Positions 45,953-55,050 of a stretch of DNA of 64,000 nucleotides are shown here, one piece after another (the first letter of the stretch is position 1; the number at the start of each line of letters is the position of its first letter). Made by a program: the position numbers and the translations under genes. Source of the DNA: Cohnella candidum (GTDB lineage: Bacteria; Bacillota; Bacilli; Paenibacillales; Paenibacillaceae); the NCBI RefSeq assembly GCF_003713065.1, contig NZ_CP033433.1, positions 3,349,001 through 3,413,000 on the forward strand, read 5' to 3'. The notes beneath the pieces are model-generated. The model did no database searches. It was not told the DNA's origin and saw only the letters and a program-made list of their open reading frames with translations.

Positions 45953-47098
45953 ATGAAACTGTTGTCCATCGAACCGACACCGAGTCCGAATTCCATGAAG
46001 CTGAACGTCGACGAGAAGCTGGCCGCCGGCATCCGCCTCGACTACAAGCCGGAGCAGGCGGAGCAAGCTCCCCCGCTGATCGGCAAGCTGCTGCGCATAC
46101 CTGGCGTGAAAGGCGTGTTCCACACGGCCGATTTCATCGCCCTGGACCGCAAAGGGAACGCCGACTGGGCCGCCATCCTGCGGGAAGTTCACGAAGCGTT
46201 CGGATCCGCGGGAGAAGGCGCCGGCATTAGCGCGACGCCGGAAGCCGGCGGTTTCGGGGAAGCGCACGTGCTCGTGCAGATGTACCGGGGCATTCCGATC
46301 CAGATCCGCGTCCGGAGCGGCGGGCAGGAATCCCGGGCTGCCCTGCCCGAGCGGTTCACCAAGGCCGTGACGGAAGCGGCCGGCGCGACGATGATCCGCG
46401 AGCGGAAGCTCGAGGAGTTCGGCGTCCGTTACGGCGAACCCCAGGAAATTCTGGAAGAGGTCGTTCGCGAGCTCGATGCCGCATATACCGAAGAACGCCT
46501 GCGCGATTTGATCGAGCAGGCGAAAATCGCGGGACCGGAAGCCCCGCCGCCGGCTCCGCCCGCGCCGCTTAGCGCGGAAGAAGCGGAGAGCGCGCTCGGG
46601 TCGGAAGACTGGCGGGAGCGCTATGCCGCGCTGGAGCGATTCAAGCCGGAGCCGGAGCATTTGCCGATCGTGGCGAAGGCGCTTCGCGACGGCCATATGT
46701 CCGTGCGCCGGCTGGCGGTCGTCTACTTGGGCGACCTGCGGACGCCCGAGACGATGCCGCATCTGTTCGCCGCGCTGAAGGACCCGTCCGTCGCCGTGCG
46801 CCGCACTGCCGGCGATACGCTGTCCGACCTCGGCGACCCGGCCGCGATCGGCCCGATGACGGAGGCGCTCGGCGACGGGAACAAGCTCGTGCGCTGGCGC
46901 GCCGCGCGGTTCCTGTACGAGGCCGGCGACGAGTCGGCGCTCGACGCTTTGCGGCGCGTCGCCGCGGATGAGCCGGAGTTCGAGGTCCGGCTGCAGGCCG
47001 AGATGGCCGTGGCGCGCATCGAGCGCGGCGAGGAAGCCGCCGGCTCCGTCTGGCAGCAGATGACCCGCATGCGCGAGCAGGAGCGCTCGGGCGAGTAA
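45953..47098 (+). CDS. CvfC-like protein: NifU-N/Scaffold domain plus HEAT repeats
   Basis: 381 residues. The N-terminal about 90 residues (I-E-P-T-P-S-P-N-S-M-K-L-N-V-D) form the NifU-like scaffold domain; a middle domain carries P-I-Q-I-R-V-R; from about residue 205 several HEAT-like helical repeats follow (V-R-R-L-A-V-V-Y-L-G-D-L, V-R-R-T-A-G-D-T-L-S-D-L-G-D). This matches the conserved virulence factor C family of Bacillota. Its molecular role is unclear; links to Fe-S assembly are suggested only by the N-terminal fold. Confidence 0.85.
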   Translation: MKLLSIEPTPSPNSMKLNVDEKLAAGIRLDYKPEQAEQAPPLIGKLLRIPGVKGVFHTADFIALDRKGNADWAAILREVHEAFGSAGEGAGISATPEAGGFGEAHVLVQMYRGIPIQIRVRSGGQESRAALPERFTKAVTEAAGATMIRERKLEEFGVRYGEPQEILEEVVRELDAAYTEERLRDLIEQAKIAGPEAPPPAPPAPLSAEEAESALGSEDWRERYAALERFKPEPEHLPIVAKALRDGHMSVRRLAVVYLGDLRTPETMPHLFAALKDPSVAVRRTAGDTLSDLGDPAAIGPMTEALGDGNKLVRWRAARFLYEAGDESALDALRRVAADEPEFEVRLQAEMAVARIERGEEAAGSVWQQMTRMREQERSGE

Positions 47099-47110
47099 TC
47101 CGGCATCGCG

Positions 47111-47262
47111 TCGGCGATTAGCGCGTGTGGCGCGCTATTTTTCCGGAAATACGACACTGCCTTCTGAATAGTGGACGTGGGAGACTATTTCGCCGACATC
47201 ACGACACTACATGCAAAATAGTGGACATAAGACACTATTTCGGCGGAATCACCACACTTCGC
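47111..47262. repeat. Second intergenic array of the 50-bp hairpin repeat (3 units)
   Basis: Three units start at 47118, 47168 and 47218, again exactly 50 bases apart. The first contains TTAGCGCGTGTGGCGCGCTA, identical to the type 1 unit at 4258. The second has GAATAGTGGACGTGGGAGAC, two bases different from type 2. The third, ATAGTGGACATAAGACACTA plus T, has arms ATAGTG/CACTAT in which both sides have changed together. Order and orientation match the 4.1-4.7 kb array. Confidence 0.85.
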
Positions 47263-47274
47263 ACGCCACAACCA

Positions 47275-47321
47275 ACAAAAAACCTTCGGTTTCTCCCGGG
47301 AGAGAAACCGAAGGTTTTTTT
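47275..47321. terminator. Strong bidirectional terminator
   Basis: A perfect 15-bp stem AACCTTCGGTTTCTC / GAGAAACCGAAGGTT with a 6-base loop, followed by seven T on the plus strand and preceded by A-rich sequence, so it works for the CvfC gene and for the convergent dehydrogenase operon. Confidence 0.93.
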
Positions 47322-48337
47322 CACAGCGAGACCCAGGCGCCGCCGCGGTCGGCCGAGGCGATCTCGGCCTCGACGATTTCGATCGAGCCTTGGACGGCAC
47401 GTCCCGAGGCCGTTTCGACCGGGCGCCCCTCCAGCAGGGACTCCACGAAATACCGGAGCTCGAAGTAATACCCCTGATCCTCCGGCAGCTCCGGCGCGAA
47501 GCCCGGCCCGTCGTTCGGATTCGACCGGACTCCGTTCTCCCGGAACACGACGTTGCCCCGCTCGAAATTGACGCGGTACTGCATGTCGAAGCCGAAATCG
47601 CCTTCTAACGTCCAATCGGCCTGCGCGTTGACCACTTTGCCGTCTTCGTACGCATAGTTCGTCGAGACGATGTCGTAGCCGCCGCCCGGCACGACGTTGC
47701 GGGCCAGCGTGGAAACCGCCCGCGGTTTGCCGAACAGCCAATGCACCATGTCCGCATCGTGAACGTGCATGTCCATCAGCGCCCCGCCGCTCTTCTCCTT
47801 TTGCAGCAGCCAGGGCCCCCACGTCGGCGTCGCGCCTCCGCGGAAGAAGTACCCGCTCGTCGCCTTCCCGTATACGCCGCTGTCCACGACTTCTTTCAAA
47901 TAAACGTAGGCCGGCCAGAACCGGAGGCATTGCCCGATCAAGAGCTGTTTGCCGTTCCTCTCCGCCGCGAGTAGCATGTTCTCGCACTCCTGCGCCGTAA
48001 GCGCCATCGGTTTCTCGCAAAGCACATGCAGTCCATGATTCAGGCATTGGATCGAGATCTTTTCGTGCAGGAACGTCGGCAGCGTGATGTCCACAGCGTC
48101 CAGTTCCTCGTTCGCCAGCATTTCTTCCACGCTCGTATAATGACGAAACCGGCTGAAATCCACGGGTTCCGTCACCGTCTCGATGTTGCCCGCTTGCGCC
48201 CCGCCCTTAAGCTTCTCCGGATCCGCATCGCACAACGCCGTTACGCGGATGTCCAGCCCTTCTCGCTCCAGCCGCAAATAGTTTTCCAAATGGGTCCGCC
48301 CCATGAACCCCAGCCCGATCAGCCCGATTCTCAGCAT
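47321..48337 (-). CDS. Gfo/Idh/MocA-family sugar dehydrogenase
   Basis: 338 residues. N-terminal Rossmann motif G-L-I-G-L-G-F-M-G-R-T-H, then C-E-K-P-M-A-L (the E-K-P nicotinamide site, about 93-99), and a C-terminal beta-sheet domain. It oxidises or reduces a sugar, inositol or sugar derivative with NAD(P). The start at 48337 has GGGGAGG upstream and lies one base after the stop of the TIM-barrel isomerase gene. The pair is the usual core of a catabolic route for inositol-like or oxidised sugars. Substrate unknown. Confidence 0.9.
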   Translation of the reverse strand: MLRIGLIGLGFMGRTHLENYLRLEREGLDIRVTALCDADPEKLKGGAQAGNIETVTEPVDFSRFRHYTSVEEMLANEELDAVDITLPTFLHEKISIQCLNHGLHVLCEKPMALTAQECENMLLAAERNGKQLLIGQCLRFWPAYVYLKEVVDSGVYGKATSGYFFRGGATPTWGPWLLQKEKSGGALMDMHVHDADMVHWLFGKPRAVSTLARNVVPGGGYDIVSTNYAYEDGKVVNAQADWTLEGDFGFDMQYRVNFERGNVVFRENGVRSNPNDGPGFAPELPEDQGYYFELRYFVESLLEGRPVETASGRAVQGSIEIVEAEIASADRGGAWVSL

Positions 48338-48338
48338 C

Positions 48339-49187
48339 CTATTTCCTCCCCAAAATGGCATCCATGGCGCCCGACGTATTGTAAACGATCTGCTCGGTAT
48401 GCTGCTTGTAGGACGGGATCATTTCCGCGATCACGTATCCGTCATATCCGACAGCTTGCAGACCCGCCACGACGGCCGCGTAATCCACGTCGCCGGCCAG
48501 CAAATCGACGAACCCGTGCAATCCGCCCGCTTCCCGACGGTAATCCTTGAAATGCACCTTTTTGATCCGGCTTCCCAAAATAGAAATCCAATGCTCCGGG
48601 TACCCCGAATAGAGCACGTTCCCAACGTCGAAATACGAGCCGACCCAAGGGGAACCGATCCGGTCGATGAAGTCCCTCATTTCCAGCGGGGACAACAGGA
48701 ACTTGTTCCATACGTTCTCGATCCCGATGGACACGCCGCAGGCCTCCGCCTCCCCAGCCAACCGGGAGAACGCTTCCAGTGCGTAGTCGTAAGCCCGGTC
48801 ATAGGGAACGACCTCGGCCCCCGGGATGAAGTCAACGCCCACCGCGCCCGGCACGACGAGGATCGCGTCGACCCCGAGAATGGCAGCCGTTTCGAGCTGT
48901 TTCCGTACGATCCCCATGGCTTTTTCCCGGATCTTGGCATCCGAACTGGTCAGCGAGTACTGCCAGTACAGTCCGCTCGCGAGGCTGGTCAGCGCGATCC
49001 CGGTCTCTTCCGCCCGCTTCCGGATGTCCGCGATCTCGGCCTCCTTGCTTTCCAAGCTAAGTTCTCCCGTCTCGTTCAAAGCAGGCTCGAGCCCCTCGAA
49101 ACCCGCGTCCTTCGCTAACCGCAGACAATCCGGCACCGCCATGCCGCCGGGAAACGACCAAGCGTTGATTCCTTTCTTCACGGCCAT
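48339..49187 (-). CDS. Sugar phosphate isomerase/epimerase-like TIM-barrel protein
   Basis: 282 residues of the xylose-isomerase-like TIM-barrel (AP_endonuc_2) family. Metal ligands can be read in I-G-I-E-N-V-W-N (Glu), Y-F-D-V-G-N (Asp), V-H-F-K-D-Y (His, Asp) and Y-V-I-A-E-M near the end (Glu). Start placed at ATG 49187 (AAGGAG only 3 bases away); a GTG two codons later has better spacing. It forms an operon with the Gfo/Idh/MocA gene and is divergent from the AraC regulator. Confidence 0.88.
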   Translation of the reverse strand: MAVKKGINAWSFPGGMAVPDCLRLAKDAGFEGLEPALNETGELSLESKEAEIADIRKRAEETGIALTSLASGLYWQYSLTSSDAKIREKAMGIVRKQLETAAILGVDAILVVPGAVGVDFIPGAEVVPYDRAYDYALEAFSRLAGEAEACGVSIGIENVWNKFLLSPLEMRDFIDRIGSPWVGSYFDVGNVLYSGYPEHWISILGSRIKKVHFKDYRREAGGLHGFVDLLAGDVDYAAVVAGLQAVGYDGYVIAEMIPSYKQHTEQIVYNTSGAMDAILGRK

Positions 49188-49327
49188 CCTCTCCTTCCCT
49201 TTATACCGTCCATTATAGGAAAGGAAGAGAGAATCGGATTTATCCATTCAGCCGGACAATTTGCACGCCCCGCGCCTCTCCTGTGCTAGAATCAGGGTGA
49301 GGCTACCCAGGGAGGACGACGATTCGC

Positions 49328-50236
49328 ATGGATTTTGCCAGGACGACGCTCACCGAATCGATCACGGTCGACCAGCTGATTTCTTTCCACTATTTCGAAT
49401 ATGCGAACGGTTATGCCTTTGAGGGGGAGCAGCACGACTTCTGGGAGCTTCTCTATGTAGATAAAGGCAACGTCGAGGTGCGCGCGGACGACAGAGCGCT
49501 GCAGTTGGAGCAGGGAAACATCGTGTTCCACAAACCGGACGAATTCCACACGGTGCGCGTCAATCCCGAACACAAACCGCCGAACCTCATCGTCATCTCG
49601 TTCGAGTGCGCCTCTCCCGACATGGACTTTTTCCGCAACAAAATAACCTCTTTGAAAGAACAAGAGAGACTCTATCTGTCCCGCATTTTGCAGGAAGGTT
49701 TCCGCACGTTCCTGCCGCCGTACGACGATCCCGCCGACCATCAGCTGACCCGAAATCCCGACGCTCCGTACGCCGGGGAACAAATGATCAAATCCCATCT
49801 CGAAATGCTGCTCATCAGCCTCATCCGCTCGGAACGGGAAGCCGCAGCGCCGGCTCGCTCCGCCAAACTCACGCCCGTCCATATCGAAAACCGGGAGCGC
49901 GAGCTGGCCGATCGCATCGTCCACTATCTCAAGGAAAACTTGGACGTTCAGCTTTCCCTGGACGCGCTGTGCAGGCAGTTCCATCTCGGGAAAAGCCGGC
50001 TGAAGGAAATTTTCCACGCGCGTTACGGCTCAGGCGTTTTGGAATATTTCAAGCTTCTTAAATTGGAGGAAGCCAAATCGCTGATTCGCGAGCACAAATA
50101 CAATTTCACCGAAATCTCGGAAAAACTCGGGTACGCCAGCCTTCATTATTTCTCGAGGGAATTCAAAAAGAATACGGGCATGTCCCCGTCGGATTACGCG
50201 AAGTCGGTCAGAGCCAAAGCGGGGTTCTCACGATAG
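49328..50236 (+). CDS. AraC-family transcriptional regulator with cupin sensor
   Basis: 302 residues. An N-terminal cupin-like sensor domain (about 20-100: F-W-E-L-L-Y-V-D-K-G-N-V-E-V, F-H-K-P-D-E-F-H-T-V) and a C-terminal double helix-turn-helix (about 195-295), including F-H-L-G-K-S-R-L-K-E-I-F and the conserved I-S-E-K-L-G-Y-A-S-L-H-Y-F-S-R-E-F-K-K. It is divergent from the isomerase/dehydrogenase pair, which it probably activates on binding a sugar or derivative. Confidence 0.9.
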   Translation: MDFARTTLTESITVDQLISFHYFEYANGYAFEGEQHDFWELLYVDKGNVEVRADDRALQLEQGNIVFHKPDEFHTVRVNPEHKPPNLIVISFECASPDMDFFRNKITSLKEQERLYLSRILQEGFRTFLPPYDDPADHQLTRNPDAPYAGEQMIKSHLEMLLISLIRSEREAAAPARSAKLTPVHIENRERELADRIVHYLKENLDVQLSLDALCRQFHLGKSRLKEIFHARYGSGVLEYFKLLKLEEAKSLIREHKYNFTEISEKLGYASLHYFSREFKKNTGMSPSDYAKSVRAKAGFSR

Positions 50237-50252
50237 CGCTATACAACAAGTA

Positions 50253-50279
50253 AAAGAGCGCCGGCGGCCGGCGCTCTTT
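50253..50279. terminator. Bidirectional terminator between the AraC and binding-protein genes
   Basis: AAAGAGCGCCGGC-G-GCCGGCGCTCTTT is palindromic with T runs on both sides, closing the convergent AraC and ABC importer genes. Confidence 0.88.
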
Positions 50280-50294
50280 CCATGCATTTCGCGA

Positions 50295-51329
50295 TTACTC
50301 GTACAATACGGCTTTGATTTCCGGATTGTCGATGTTCGTCTTGTCGTACCAGAAAAATCCGGTGTCGATGTTCTTCTCGACCTTCTCGCCTTTGATCGCG
50401 GCGACGGCCGCCTTGACCGTTTCATAGCCGATGCCGATCGGGTTTTGCGTGATCGCGCCGGCCATTTTGCCGGACTTGATGGCGTCGATCTGCGCCTTGC
50501 CGGAATCGTAACCGATGACGACGATTTTGCCGTCCATCTTCATTTCCGTCACGGCGTTGACGACGCCGATCGCGGAGCCTTCGTTGGAGCCGAAAATGCC
50601 TTTCAAGTTCGGGTGCGCCTGCATGATCGTTTTCGCGAGGTCGGTCGACTTCAGGTGGTCGCCGCCGCCGTATTGGATGTCGACGATTTTGATCTTCGGA
50701 TACTTTTCCTTGATCCGGTTCTTGAAGCCGTTCTCGCGGTCGATGCCCGTACGGCTCGTCTGGTCGTGCACGACCATGGCCACTTCGCCTTCCCCGCCGA
50801 TCAGCTCCGCCATTTTGTCGGCGGCAAGTGCGGCTGCCGCGATGTTGTCCGTAGCTGCCGTAGCGAGCGGGATGTCACTGTCCACGCCGGAGTCGAACGC
50901 GATGACGGGGATTCCGGCGTCTTTGGCCTTCTGAAGCAGCGGAATGGACGCCTGGCTGTCGAGCGCCGCGAAGCCGATCGCCGACGGTTTCTTGTCCAAA
51001 GCGACCTGCAGCATCTCGAGCTGCTTATCGACCTGCTGCTCGGTTTCCGGCCCTTCGAACGTGATCTCTACGTTCAGCTCGGCGGCCGCTTTCTCCGCTC
51101 CGGCTTTGACCGCCTGCCAGAATTGGTGCTGGAAGCCTTTCGAGACGATCGGAATGAATAATTTCCCCGCGGAAGCCGACGCGCTCGGACTCGTGCTCGC
51201 GCTCGGGCTCCCACCGGATGCGTCGCCTCCGCTTTTCGGAGAAGAGCTTGCTTCTCCTCCTTTGTTCGAACCGCACGCGCCGAGCACCAGCACGAGCGCC
51301 ATCGCTACCGCCAACCACGCTTTTTTCAT
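50295..51329 (-). CDS. Sugar ABC importer substrate-binding lipoprotein (RbsB-like)
   Basis: 344 residues. Signal peptide with lipobox L-G-A-C (Cys19), a Ser/Gly-rich linker (about 22-52), then a type I periplasmic-binding fold (Peripla_BP_4) similar to RbsB/XylF: F-W-Q-A-V-K-A-G-A, D-S-G-V-D-S-D, T-D-N, G-S-N-E-G, G-Y-D-S. The ATG at 51329 is supported by its lipoprotein signal. Last gene of the ATPase-permease-binding protein operon. The sugar is probably a pentose or hexose monosaccharide. Confidence 0.92.
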   Translation of the reverse strand: MKKAWLAVAMALVLVLGACGSNKGGEASSSPKSGGDASGGSPSASTSPSASASAGKLFIPIVSKGFQHQFWQAVKAGAEKAAAELNVEITFEGPETEQQVDKQLEMLQVALDKKPSAIGFAALDSQASIPLLQKAKDAGIPVIAFDSGVDSDIPLATAATDNIAAAALAADKMAELIGGEGEVAMVVHDQTSRTGIDRENGFKNRIKEKYPKIKIVDIQYGGGDHLKSTDLAKTIMQAHPNLKGIFGSNEGSAIGVVNAVTEMKMDGKIVVIGYDSGKAQIDAIKSGKMAGAITQNPIGIGYETVKAAVAAIKGEKVEKNIDTGFFWYDKTNIDNPEIKAVLYE

Positions 51330-51403
51330 GTTCCCCTGTCCCCTTCTTAATGAAATGGTAAACGAAAGGCTATATAATCTCCGCACGGAGACCATACCGG
51401 CTA

Positions 51404-52378
51404 TCAAGCTTTCTTCCTGCGCAAGATATCCACGTAAACCGCCAGCAAAATGACGAGGCCGACGACGACGGTCTGCCATTCCTGAGGGACGGACAAAATG
51501 CGCAGGCCGTTCGTCAGCACGCTCATGATCAGCGCACCGATTACCGTGCCGACGATCGTGCCCTTCCCTCCGCTGAGGGACGTTCCCCCGATCACGACGG
51601 CCGCGATCGCTTCCAGCTCATAGCCCATCCCGAGCGCGGGTTGCGCCGAATTCAGCCGGGAGGCCATCAGGATACCGGCCAACCCGGTGAACAGGCCGGT
51701 AATCGTGTAGATCACGATTTTCCAGAACCGCACGTTGACGCCGGACAGCCGGGTCGCCTCTTCATTGCTGCCGATCGCGAAATTGTAGCGGCCCACGATC
51801 GTGCGCGACAGCAGGATGCCGCCGACAATCGCCGCCCCGAAGTAGATGAACACCGCATTCGGGATATCCAGGACCGATCCCAAGGAGATCTTCGAGAAGG
51901 CCGGCGTATTCGTGAAGTAGACCGGCTTCGTCCCCGAGATCACGAGCGAGAGCCCCTTGGCGATCATCATCATGGCGAGCGTCGCGATGAAAGGGGGGAT
52001 GCCGAGCCTCGCGACCGCCGTCCCGGAAATGAACCCGCACAGCGCGCCGGTCAGCAGTCCGCCGACGATGCCGACCTCTATCGGCCAGCCCCACATCGTA
52101 ATGAACACGCCCGTCATCACCGAACTGAGCGTCATGACCGTACCGACGGAGAGGTCGATGCCTCCCGTCACGATGACGAAGGTCGAACCGAGCGCGAGGA
52201 CGCCGGTCACGGCCGTGGAGAGCAAAATCCCCACGATATTGGAAAAGTGAAAGAAACTGCTCGAAGCGAGCGAAAAGACGATGATGAGCAAAATCAAGCT
52301 GCCGAACGCCATGAACTGCTGCAATCCCGACTGGATCGCGATTCGCGGCCTGCCGGCCGCCGCTATCGATGCCTTCAT
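51404..52378 (-). CDS. Sugar ABC importer permease (RbsC-like)
   Basis: 324 residues with 8-10 hydrophobic helices. The motif T-G-G-I-D-L-S-V-G-T-V-M-T-L (about 69-82) is the BPD_transp_2/RbsC signature, and G-G-T-S-L-S-G-G-K-G-T-I (about 262-273) is the cytoplasmic loop contacting the ATPase. AAGGAGG precedes the ATG. It lies between the ATPase and binding-protein genes. Confidence 0.93.
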   Translation of the reverse strand: MKASIAAAGRPRIAIQSGLQQFMAFGSLILLIIVFSLASSSFFHFSNIVGILLSTAVTGVLALGSTFVIVTGGIDLSVGTVMTLSSVMTGVFITMWGWPIEVGIVGGLLTGALCGFISGTAVARLGIPPFIATLAMMMIAKGLSLVISGTKPVYFTNTPAFSKISLGSVLDIPNAVFIYFGAAIVGGILLSRTIVGRYNFAIGSNEEATRLSGVNVRFWKIVIYTITGLFTGLAGILMASRLNSAQPALGMGYELEAIAAVVIGGTSLSGGKGTIVGTVIGALIMSVLTNGLRILSVPQEWQTVVVGLVILLAVYVDILRRKKA

Positions 52379-52406
52379 CCGGTTTTCTCCTCCTTGTAGC
52401 CGCGCG

Positions 52407-53912
52407 TCAGCCGGCCCGGTCCGTCGCGAACGTCATGATTCGTTCCTGCGTCACTTGATCGTCGTTCTCGAGCTCCCCGGTAATCCGTCCTTCGCACATG
52501 ACGAGGATGCGGTGGCTGAGCCGAATGATTTCGGGCAGCTCCGAGCTGATCATGATGATCGATTTGCCCTCGTCAGCCAAACGCTCGAGCAGTTTATAAA
52601 TCTCGCTCTTCGCGCCGACGTCGATGCCTCGGGTCGGCTCGTCGAAAATCAGAATGTCGCAATCCCGCAAGAGCCACTTGCCGATGATGACCTTCTGCTG
52701 GTTGCCTCCGGACAGGAACTTTAGCGGCTGCTTGATGCCCGGCGTCTTGACCTTCAGGTCTTCGACGACTTTAGCCGCGGAAGAAGCCATGCCCGCGTCC
52801 TTCATCCAGCCGAACCGGGTCATGTGCCGCTTCAGCGTGGCCATCGCCGCGTTCGTCTTTACGTCCATCTCGAGCAGGCAGCCATAGCGCTTCCTGTCCT
52901 CCGACAAATAGCCGATACCATGCCCGACCGCCTGATGCGGGGAAGCGATCCGGACCTTTTTCCCATGGACGAGAATCTCTCCGCCGTCGATCGGGTCGGC
53001 GCCGAAAATCGCCCGCGCCATCTCCGTCCTGCCCGCCCCGACCAGACCCGCCACGCCAAGGATTTCTCCTCTCCGCAGCGTGAAGCTGATCTCCTTCAGC
53101 GCCTTCCCGCGGCTTAAGGCGCGCACCTCCAACGCGATCTCCCTATGGGATACGGCGCGTGCTTCCCGATGGGACTGATAGATTTCCCGCCCGACCATCA
53201 TCGAGATGATCCGGTCCACGCTCACCCCGGCGGCCGGCACCGTATCGATATAGCTTCCGTCCCGCATGACCGTGATCCGGTCGGCGATCCGCTGCAGCTC
53301 GGCCATCCGGTGGGAGATGTAGACGATGCCGACGCCTTTCGCCCGCAGCTGCTCGACCGTCCGGAATAGCTCTTCGATCTCCGCGTCGCTAAGGGCCGCG
53401 GTCGGCTCGTCCATGATCAGCACCCGAGATTCGCGCGAAATCGCCTTCACGATTTCGACCATCTGCTGCTTGGCTACCGTCAGGTCCGAGACGAGGGCGG
53501 TCGGTTCGATATCCAGGTTCATTTGCCTCAGCAGCACGTCAGCCCGTTTGTTCATTTCCTTGTCGTCCAGAAACAGTCGGAATGCCCTTCTCGGCTCCCG
53601 GCCGATGAAGATGTTCTCGGCGACGGTCAAATCCGCGGCCAAATTCAGCTCCTGGTGGATCATGCCGATCCCGAGATCCTGCGCCGTTTTCGCGTCCGGA
53701 ATCTCCACTTCCTTGCCGAAAACCGAAATGCTGCCGCCGTCCTTCCGATAGACGCCGGTCAGCACCTTCATCAGCGTGGACTTGCCTGCGCCGTTTTCGC
53801 CGACGAGCGCGTGGACCTCCCCGGCCCGCAATTCGAAGCGGCAGCCTTTCAAAGCCGGGACGCCGGCAAACCGCTTCTCGATCCCTTCCATGCTCACGAG
53901 GATTTCGCCCAT
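52407..53912 (-). CDS. Sugar ABC importer ATP-binding protein (RbsA-like)
   Basis: 501 residues, two ABC domains in one chain as in RbsA/XylG/MglA. First Walker A G-E-N-G-A-G-K-S-T (about 35-43). The second domain has the degenerate A-G-L-V-G-A-G-R-T-E that is normal for this family, with S-G-G-N-Q-Q-K and D-E-P-T-R-G-I-D-V-G. I start at 53912 (GGGGGG 9 bases upstream). First gene of the importer operon, 115 bases after the terminator of the sensor operon. Confidence 0.93.
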   Translation of the reverse strand: MGEILVSMEGIEKRFAGVPALKGCRFELRAGEVHALVGENGAGKSTLMKVLTGVYRKDGGSISVFGKEVEIPDAKTAQDLGIGMIHQELNLAADLTVAENIFIGREPRRAFRLFLDDKEMNKRADVLLRQMNLDIEPTALVSDLTVAKQQMVEIVKAISRESRVLIMDEPTAALSDAEIEELFRTVEQLRAKGVGIVYISHRMAELQRIADRITVMRDGSYIDTVPAAGVSVDRIISMMVGREIYQSHREARAVSHREIALEVRALSRGKALKEISFTLRRGEILGVAGLVGAGRTEMARAIFGADPIDGGEILVHGKKVRIASPHQAVGHGIGYLSEDRKRYGCLLEMDVKTNAAMATLKRHMTRFGWMKDAGMASSAAKVVEDLKVKTPGIKQPLKFLSGGNQQKVIIGKWLLRDCDILIFDEPTRGIDVGAKSEIYKLLERLADEGKSIIMISSELPEIIRLSHRILVMCEGRITGELENDDQVTQERIMTFATDRAG

Positions 53913-54026
53913 CCGGTCATGCCCCCCATCTTCGTTGCCGTTGTCGATTTCCACTTTACAGGCCGGGACGGAAGACATACATGGGATTTCTTCCTGTGAA
54001 AGTCGAATATTTTCTGGAATTTAAGA

Positions 54027-54055
54027 CAATAAAATACACCGGATTTCTCCGGTGT
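54027..54055 (-). terminator. Terminator between the sensor operon and the importer operon
   Basis: ACACCGG-AGAAAT-CCGGTGT followed by ATTTTATT on the minus strand, 11 bases after the stop of the anchored binding protein gene. Confidence 0.8.
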
Positions 54056-54066
54056 CCTTCATCCCT

Positions 54067-55050
54067 TTATTTGCCCACGAAGGGGAACAGCAGCTTCTGG
54101 TTTTCTTCCTCATACATATTGTTCTTGGTGATCAGCAGGGACGAAGTGTCGATCATGGCGGGGACCTTCTTGCCCCGGATCGCCTCCAGTGCGGTTTTGA
54201 CGCTGAGATATCCCATCTGGAACGGACGCTGGATCACGGTCGCCTGCATGACCCCTTCGTCCAGCAGCTTGATCTCGGGAATCGAGCTGTCGAAGCCGAT
54301 CAGCTTCACTTTGCCCTTCAAGCCCAGATCCTTGACCGCCCTCCCCGCCCCGACGCTGGTCGGTTCGTTCAAGCCGACGATGCCGTAAAGATCGGGCTCG
54401 CGCAGCAGCAGCTCTTTCGTTTTCTCGTAGGCTCGTTCGTTGTCCCCGCCGGCGTCGATCGTTTCGAGCAGCGTAATGTTTGGCTTGCCTTCCAGTACCG
54501 AACGGACGCCCTTTTCACGGTCCATTAGAGAACCCGCGCTGGTGACGTAGCTGACGATCGCGATTTTGGCGGGACCTTCGATTTGCCCCAGCATGGCATT
54601 GCCGGCTTCGACGCCCGCTTTCACGTTATCCGTCGCGACGATGCTTTGCGGCGCTTCCGACCGGATGCCCGAGTCGAGAATGAGCAGCTTGATCCCGTTT
54701 TTCCTCGCCTTCTCCGCCGCCGGCGCCAAACGGACGTAGTCACTGGCCGCCAGCACGATCGCGTCCGGCCGTTCCTCGATGGTCTTCTCCAAAATGGCGA
54801 TCTGTTCGTCCACTTCCGTCTCCTTCGCGGGGCCCCGGACTTGCACGTTGGCCTTGAACTCCTTGGCCGCGTCATGGACGCCGTCCACGACGACCTGCCA
54901 GAAATCGAGGGAGGCGTTGGTCGACTTGATGATGACGACGATGTCGGCTTCCTTGGGGCCTGACCACCGCGCCAGCCCAAGCCATAACGCCGCCGCGGCG
55001 AGCACCAGGATGGCCAGGCTTCCCGTCAGCCGTTTGCGGTTCCGTATCAT
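54067..55050 (-). CDS. Membrane-anchored sugar-binding protein, putative co-sensor
   Basis: 327 residues. An N-terminal hydrophobic helix (about 11-27) without lipobox or obvious cleavage site, so probably a membrane anchor, is followed by a Peripla_BP_4 domain (F-W-Q-V-V-V-D-G-V-H-D, L-D-S-G-I-R-S, T-D-N, G-F-D-S). It overlaps the histidine kinase gene by 4 bases and is separated from the importer by a terminator. This arrangement resembles XylFII-LytS of Clostridium, where a binding protein tells the kinase that sugar is present. A sensing role rather than transport is my inference. Confidence 0.82.
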   Translation of the reverse strand: MIRNRKRLTGSLAILVLAAAALWLGLARWSGPKEADIVVIIKSTNASLDFWQVVVDGVHDAAKEFKANVQVRGPAKETEVDEQIAILEKTIEERPDAIVLAASDYVRLAPAAEKARKNGIKLLILDSGIRSEAPQSIVATDNVKAGVEAGNAMLGQIEGPAKIAIVSYVTSAGSLMDREKGVRSVLEGKPNITLLETIDAGGDNERAYEKTKELLLREPDLYGIVGLNEPTSVGAGRAVKDLGLKGKVKLIGFDSSIPEIKLLDEGVMQATVIQRPFQMGYLSVKTALEAIRGKKVPAMIDTSSLLITKNNMYEEENQKLLFPFVGK

